From assembly GCA_016793415.1 (NCBI GenBank), contig JAEUMC010000538.1:1-9630 (forward strand): DNA of 9,630 nucleotides, read 5' to 3'. Made by a program: the position numbers and the translations under genes. Positions 6,287 through 9,630 of the stretch are shown piece after piece. This stretch comes from Devosia sp. Lineage in GTDB: Bacteria; Pseudomonadota; Alphaproteobacteria; Rhizobiales; Devosiaceae. Within the stretch, counting starts at the first letter, position 1, and each line of letters starts with the position of its first letter. The notes below the pieces were generated by a model. It did no database searches. It saw only the letters and a program-made list of their open reading frames with translations, and was not told where the DNA came from.

Positions 6287-6942
6287 TCGATGCACGGCGC
6301 TCTCCAACCTCCCTTCCATCCGTCGACGACCTCGTTCGAGGGGATGAAAGCGCCTTTCGGGCGCTGTTTGCCGAGCTTAACGGGCCCATGATCCGCTTCG
6401 CCCGGTCGTTCATCCGCGACCATTCCATCGTCGAGGAGGTGGTCCAGGACGCCTGGATGGCGGTCATCGACGGGATCGCTGGGTTCGAACGAAAGTCCTC
6501 GCTCAAGAGCTGGATGTTCGCAATCGTTGCCAACAAGGCCAAAAGCAGAGCGCGACGTGAAGGCCGGACGATACCCTTTGCGGCCTTCGGTTCGGCCGAT
6601 GAGCCGCCCGTCGATGCCGACCGCTTCCGGTCCGATGGCATGTGGGGCAGCCCGCCGCTTCCGTGGACCGAAATAACCCCCGAGCGGATCGTCAGCGGGC
6701 GGCAGCTCTGGGAGCATGCGCTGGAGTTTCTCGGCCAGTTGCCGGACGCGCAGCGAACTGTCGTGACGCTGATCGACATCGAGCTGCTGGCGCCGCTCGA
6801 GGTCTGCCGCATCCTCGAAATATCGGAGGCGAACCAGCGCACGCTGCTTCACCGCGGCCGCACACGAATACGGGCAGCGCTCGAGGATCTACTCGGCGAA
6901 CGCAAACCGGCGCCCGGGGCTGCCAAATCGAGACGATCATGA
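6283..6942 (+). CDS. ECF-type RNA polymerase sigma factor
   Basis: 219-residue ECF sigma factor. Region sigma2 spans about 20-92 (RFARSFIRDHSIVEEVVQD, then DAWMAVIDGIAGFERKSSLKSW). A linker follows with DRFRSDGMWGSPPLPW (113-128), typical of one ECF subgroup paired with small zinc-finger anti-sigma factors. Region sigma4 spans about 143-204 (LPDAQRTVVTLIDIE; then a helix-turn-helix ending ANQRTLLHRGRTRIRAAL). ATG 6283 is the start: it fits family N-termini, while the longer open frame upstream encodes nothing sigma-like. It overlaps the preceding small ORF (ATGA) and the following YjeF_N gene (ATGA at 6939-6942). The likely antagonist is the zinc-finger protein two genes downstream. I see no evidence that this sigma is the SigF partner of nrsF; its linker suggests another group. 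Confidence 0.92.
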   Translation: MIDARRSPTSLPSVDDLVRGDESAFRALFAELNGPMIRFARSFIRDHSIVEEVVQDAWMAVIDGIAGFERKSSLKSWMFAIVANKAKSRARREGRTIPFAAFGSADEPPVDADRFRSDGMWGSPPLPWTEITPERIVSGRQLWEHALEFLGQLPDAQRTVVTLIDIELLAPLEVCRILEISEANQRTLLHRGRTRIRAALEDLLGERKPAPGAAKSRRS

Positions 6943-7793
6943 CCGATACAGTCGGCCAGAAACCCGATGCTTCTGTTCCTGCGCCTCCTTGGCCGGAGCT
7001 CGATGCCCGGCAGATGCGCATGATCGACGATCTCGCCGAAGGGATCGGCCTCGGCCTGCTCCAGATGATGGAAAATGCCGGGCGAGCTCTCGCTCTCGTC
7101 GCGTCCGAGCGCTTCCTCGGTGGGAACGCCGCCGGTCGCGCAGTGGTCGTTTCGGTGGGGGCGGGCGGAAACGGCGGCGGAGCCTTGGTCGCGGCGCGAC
7201 GGCTCGCGACCTGGGGTGCGGACGTCGGTGTCGTGTTGTTGCGCGAACCTGCCGCTGACACCGCCGCCGCGCACCAGCTGTCGATCGTTCGCGCGATGGG
7301 CATTCCCGTCCTGTCGGACGTGCCGGCGCGCTGCGAACTCATCCTCGACGGGATGATCGGCTACTCGCTGCGCGGTACGCCCGATGGCCGCGCCGCTGAG
7401 CTGATCCAGGACATCAACGTCGGGAACCGACCGGTCCTGTCCCTCGACGTGCCCTCCGGCTTCGATGCCATGCGCGGGGAGCCGGGCGCGGTGTGCATCA
7501 GGGCCGATGCCACCGTGACGCTCGCGGCCCCCAAGCGCGGTTTGTCAGCGGCGCAGCATCGCGCCATCGTCGGCGACCTCTATCTTGCGGACATCTCCAT
7601 CCCGCCCCATCTCTACATGCAATTGTCGCCGCCGGTGTCGATGCCCTCGTTCGGAGGGAACGATATTGTCCGGTTGGCGCCCCACCGAGGTCAGCGATTC
7701 CGCAGCGCCAACGTAACAAATGGCGCTTTCCGGAGACAAACTGTGGCGGTAAAACCAATCGAAAGGCCGGACCGGCCGGGGGTGGGGGTATGA
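6939..7793 (+). CDS. nnrE: YjeF_N-domain protein, NAD(P)H-hydrate epimerase-like
   Basis: 284 residues with a stand-alone YjeF N-terminal domain at about 20-245, lacking the dehydratase domain found in fused enzymes. Motifs: MRMIDDLAEGIGLGLLQMMENAG (27-49), VGAGGNGGGALVAARRL (73-89), LILDGMIGYSLRG (134-146), LSLDVPSGFD (167-176) and ADATVTLAAPKRGL (189-202). Classical members epimerise the damaged cofactors NADHX and NADPHX so that they can be repaired. Here the phosphate-binding loop reads GNGGGA in place of the usual NNGGDG, so activity may differ. About 35 residues at the C-terminus (250-284) look non-family. The ATG overlaps the sigma stop (ATGA, 6939-6942), and its own stop overlaps the next gene's start. 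The position suggests co-expression with, or a regulatory link to, the sigma/anti-sigma pair. Confidence 0.82.
   Translation: MTDTVGQKPDASVPAPPWPELDARQMRMIDDLAEGIGLGLLQMMENAGRALALVASERFLGGNAAGRAVVVSVGAGGNGGGALVAARRLATWGADVGVVLLREPAADTAAAHQLSIVRAMGIPVLSDVPARCELILDGMIGYSLRGTPDGRAAELIQDINVGNRPVLSLDVPSGFDAMRGEPGAVCIRADATVTLAAPKRGLSAAQHRAIVGDLYLADISIPPHLYMQLSPPVSMPSFGGNDIVRLAPHRGQRFRSANVTNGAFRRQTVAVKPIERPDRPGVGV
7704..7727 (+). other. Hairpin within the 3' end of the YjeF_N gene
   Basis: AGCGCCA (7704-7710) and TGGCGCT (7721-7727) are perfect inverted arms around a 10-base loop, followed by TTTC. The structure lies in the poorly conserved C-terminal tail of the YjeF_N frame. It might weaken transcription or stabilise mRNA ahead of the anti-sigma gene. 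A second palindrome, GGCCGG-A-CCGGCC (7765-7777), sits just before the anti-sigma ribosome binding site. Function unproven. Confidence 0.35.
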
Positions 7794-8023
7794 TGCTCAA
7801 GTGCAGGGAGGTATCGGAACTTGCGAGCCGCTATGTCGACCACGACCTCGGCATGATGACGCGCGCCCAGATTCGGTTGCACCTGATGATGTGCAAACAC
7901 TGCACACGCTACGTGCGGCAGCTCCGCCAGACGGTGGCGCTGCTCAGTGAGATCGCGCCGCGCGAACCTAGCCTCGTCGACGACGCGCGGTTTGTGGCGC
8001 TCCTCAAACAGCGCCGCCGGTGA
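7790..8023 (+). CDS. Small zinc-finger (zf-HC2/ZAS) anti-sigma factor
   Basis: 77-residue soluble protein with the zinc anti-sigma signature: C5 (LKCREV), then H31-X3-C35-X2-C38 (HLMMCKHC). No membrane helix follows, so it is a cytoplasmic anti-sigma factor like other very small members of this group. It should bind and silence the ECF sigma factor encoded two genes upstream, releasing it when zinc is lost or the thiols are oxidised. Known pairs are usually adjacent; here the YjeF_N gene intervenes. ATG 7790 is used, with ATG 7793 equally possible (ATGATG). A very G-rich ribosome binding region (7777-7788) precedes it. Its start overlaps the YjeF_N stop by four bases. The sigma partner is inferred from position and family. 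Confidence 0.87.
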   Translation: MMLKCREVSELASRYVDHDLGMMTRAQIRLHLMMCKHCTRYVRQLRQTVALLSEIAPREPSLVDDARFVALLKQRRR

Positions 8024-8082
8024 CCACAGCGCGACGTGGCCTGTCTCTTGGTGTGGCCAACTGTTCCGAAAGCACATCCTGG

Positions 8083-8691
8083 TCAGGCGTGGATCGCCTG
8101 GAACAGCACACCCAATGAGATGAGATAGGGAACGACGCAGGCGATTGCCGCGAGGCGGACCCGCCAGGATTTGAACCTCACAATCAACGACAGGGCGAGC
8201 GCGAGACCGGCAATGGCCTCTATGGCACTCACGACGTCGCCGTGATTTTCTCGTTGCCAATAACTGATTGGGGAGTGGAACCGCCATTGGCTGAACGGCC
8301 ACAAGTGGACGTGGGCGTCGTCCGTATGCACCGGAAAGTCGGCGAGGGTGTGGAGCAGCGCGCCAGCCGCGACCAGCATCACGAGTTTGCCCCATACGGC
8401 GGGACCCTCGCCACGACGCGTGGCGATGAAACCGAGCAAAATGAGCGTCAGGTAGAGTGGCATCGAATTGGAGATCGCCGACAGGGTCTGCCACGGCTCC
8501 TGCCAGTACAATCCGAGCGGCGCTGTCCAAAGGCCATCGCGCGGCGGAGCAAGCCTCGCGTACCCGACCATGACGAATACTGAGAGGTCTGGAAAAAGGC
8601 CACCCAGCCAGACCGCGAAGATCTCTCGAGAGGTGTGGCTGCGACGCGAGAGCAGCCCGGCGCTCACCAGGGCGTGGGTGTTCGTCAACAT
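8083..8691 (-). CDS. Membrane protein, YdjM-like metal-dependent hydrolase family
   Basis: 202 residues with about four or five membrane helices (roughly 24-44, 77-92, 100-117, 153-172, 178-198). Features are an early histidine in NTHALVSAGL, GGLFPD (30-35), and a strongly conserved-looking block HTLADFPVHTDDAHVHLW (114-131) followed by SQWRF and SPISYW. This resembles the LexA-binding inner-membrane hydrolase-like (YdjM, PF04307) group. Close relatives in alphaproteobacteria are often labelled 'cobalamin biosynthesis protein CobQ', which I consider a misannotation because no amidotransferase fold is present. The histidines and aspartates could bind a metal. The substrate is unknown. It starts 25 bases after the permease gene stop, so it is probably in the same transcript, and it converges on the anti-sigma gene (59-base gap, no clear terminator). 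Confidence 0.72.
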   Translation of the reverse strand: MLTNTHALVSAGLLSRRSHTSREIFAVWLGGLFPDLSVFVMVGYARLAPPRDGLWTAPLGLYWQEPWQTLSAISNSMPLYLTLILLGFIATRRGEGPAVWGKLVMLVAAGALLHTLADFPVHTDDAHVHLWPFSQWRFHSPISYWQRENHGDVVSAIEAIAGLALALSLIVRFKSWRVRLAAIACVVPYLISLGVLFQAIHA

Positions 8692-8716
8692 CGGTCAGCC
8701 CCGGCCAAACATTCAC

Positions 8717-9547
8717 TCATCCCGGCGGCGATGGGGTGAGATGGTGACCAACCAGGATCAATGCAATTGCGCCGGGGAGCAGTGACAGAAGCGCAAGTCC
8801 GGCGGAGCTTGCATCGAGCGTCCCACCCGAAAGCTTTGCGATGAGGATTGTCGGGAGCGTTATGACCTGTCCCTGTCCGAGAAAAAACGTGAGCGTGAAC
8901 ACGCTGCTCGAGACGAGGAACGCGAAGAGACATGCGGCCGCGACCCCAGGGGCAACGAGAGGGAGCGTGATCTCGAAGAATATCTGCCGCCTGGGTGCTC
9001 CGAGTATTGCGGCCTGCTCCTCGCTGTCGCGGCCGTGGCGCTGAAACGTCGCGACGAGAATCCGCAGGACATAGGGCACCTGTGCAACGGTATGGGCGAG
9101 GATGACGCCCACAACGCTTCCCCCCAATCCCAGCTGCATGGAGAGCGCGAGGAACGCGACCGCAATCGCCGTTTCCGGGACGAACAGGGGCGAGCTGAAC
9201 ATCAGTTCAGCCAATAGCTTCCCACGAAAGTCGGGCGCCGAAAGCGCGTGCGCCGCTGGCCAGCAGAGTGCCAGGCAAAGCGCGGTCGCGCCGCTTGCTA
9301 TGAGGATCGTGTTCGCCGTCGCCTCGGCAAGCCGGCTGTGGGGCGAGAACACATAGTCCCATCCGATTGGGAATCGCGATGAGTCGCGCCGGTCGAGCCA
9401 CCATTGCGAGGGGAGCAGGTCGGGCCAGTTCCAGCGAAAGGCCAGGGACTGCATCACGAGTGCGGCAAGAGGCACGAACGTCAGCGCGGCGACGAGGAAC
9501 AGATACGCTTTGGGCAATGCGCGTGTCGTACGACGTGCCTCAATCAT
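8717..9547 (-). CDS. ABC transporter inner-membrane permease
   Basis: 276 residues from ATG 9547, with six predicted membrane helices (about 13-33, 78-100, 122-140, 145-168, 200-222, 247-267). The cytoplasmic EAA loop, SEEQAAILGAPRRQIFFEIT then LPLVAPG (175-201), docks on the ATPase subunit and identifies a binding-protein-dependent transport permease of the spermidine/putrescine, phosphonate or ferric-ion type. Substrate cannot be told from this subunit. GTG 9556 is an alternative start three codons upstream. The start overlaps the stop of a second permease gene (ATGATTGA), so the two are translationally coupled and probably form a heterodimer. Their ATPase and binding protein should lie beyond the right edge. 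Confidence 0.87.
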   Translation of the reverse strand: MIEARRTTRALPKAYLFLVAALTFVPLAALVMQSLAFRWNWPDLLPSQWWLDRRDSSRFPIGWDYVFSPHSRLAEATANTILIASGATALCLALCWPAAHALSAPDFRGKLLAELMFSSPLFVPETAIAVAFLALSMQLGLGGSVVGVILAHTVAQVPYVLRILVATFQRHGRDSEEQAAILGAPRRQIFFEITLPLVAPGVAAACLFAFLVSSSVFTLTFFLGQGQVITLPTILIAKLSGGTLDASSAGLALLSLLPGAIALILVGHHLTPSPPG

Positions 9548-9630
9548 CTCGTGCACCGAATGTGGTGAACCGCCGAAGGAGCAGCAGGTTGGCCGCGGAG
9601 GTGACCACCACGATGCCCGCCATGAGGACG
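9540..9630 (-). CDS. C-terminal end of a second ABC transporter permease (partial)
   Basis: The minus-strand frame entering from the right edge encodes 29 complete codons, ending at TGA (9542-9540). They include a hydrophobic helix, VLMAGIVVVTSAANLLLL, followed by a short basic and polar tail (RRFTTFGARDD). This looks like the last membrane helix of a permease. The overlap with the downstream permease start supports its being the paired subunit. Most of the gene is outside the window, so the family call rests mainly on context. Confidence 0.6.
   Translation of the reverse strand, partial: VLMAGIVVVTSAANLLLLRRFTTFGARDD

Noticed and set aside
8024..8082. A terminator between the convergent anti-sigma and membrane-protein genes
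   Set aside because: Only weak 4-5 bp dyads (such as TGGCC/GGCCA) are present, without a T-run.
1..9630. Mobile elements, CRISPR arrays, tRNA or rRNA genes
   Set aside because: No transposase or integrase motif, regular repeat array or structural RNA signature was seen on either strand, and base composition looks even across the window.

Overview
The window is GC-rich (roughly 60-65% by eye) and dense with genes. Gene content and promoter type point to an alphaproteobacterium, perhaps Hyphomicrobiales or a relative. The main clue is a SigF/NrsF-type regulatory signature next to a bufferin operon, an arrangement known from Caulobacter. No tRNA, rRNA, CRISPR array, transposase or phage gene is visible.

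Left part (1-3619): after the tail of an unidentified plus-strand gene, a minus-strand nrsF-like anti-sigma gene (125-811) diverges from a plus-strand bufferin operon: bufA (1033-1356), bufB (1386-2300), bufC (2308-3102) and a DoxX-family gene (3092-3619). The 221-bp gap between nrsF and bufA carries two back-to-back ECF promoters of identical layout, GTAAC-N16-CGAACTAC, one per direction. BufA is a small exported four-cysteine protein. BufB and BufC are related to the MbnB/MbnC methanobactin-modifying pair and probably convert BufA cysteines into copper-binding heterocycles. No SigF gene lies beside nrsF here, so the cognate sigma factor is probably elsewhere.

Middle part (3689-5881): same-strand genes follow for a four-helix membrane protein (DUF6789-like), an alpha/beta hydrolase fused to an OsmC peroxiredoxin-like domain, and a CPYC glutaredoxin. 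They fit a thiol and oxidative stress theme. A long imperfect inverted repeat (5839-5881) closes this block.

Right part (6134-8023): a tightly coupled plus-strand cassette holds a 50-codon small ORF, an ECF sigma factor, a YjeF_N/NAD(P)H-hydrate epimerase-like protein and a 77-residue zinc-finger anti-sigma factor. Each junction overlaps by a few bases, at an ATGA or ATGATG sequence. A metabolite-repair-like enzyme between a sigma factor and its likely antagonist is the least ordinary arrangement in the window.

Far right (8083-9630, minus strand): a membrane protein of the YdjM-like metal-dependent hydrolase type lies downstream of two ABC transporter permease genes, the second cut by the window edge. 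These look unrelated to the stress genes.

No wholly new system can be proven from sequence alone. The best leads are the twin divergent ECF promoters with an orphan nrsF, and the small ORF-sigma-YjeF_N-zinc-finger cassette.
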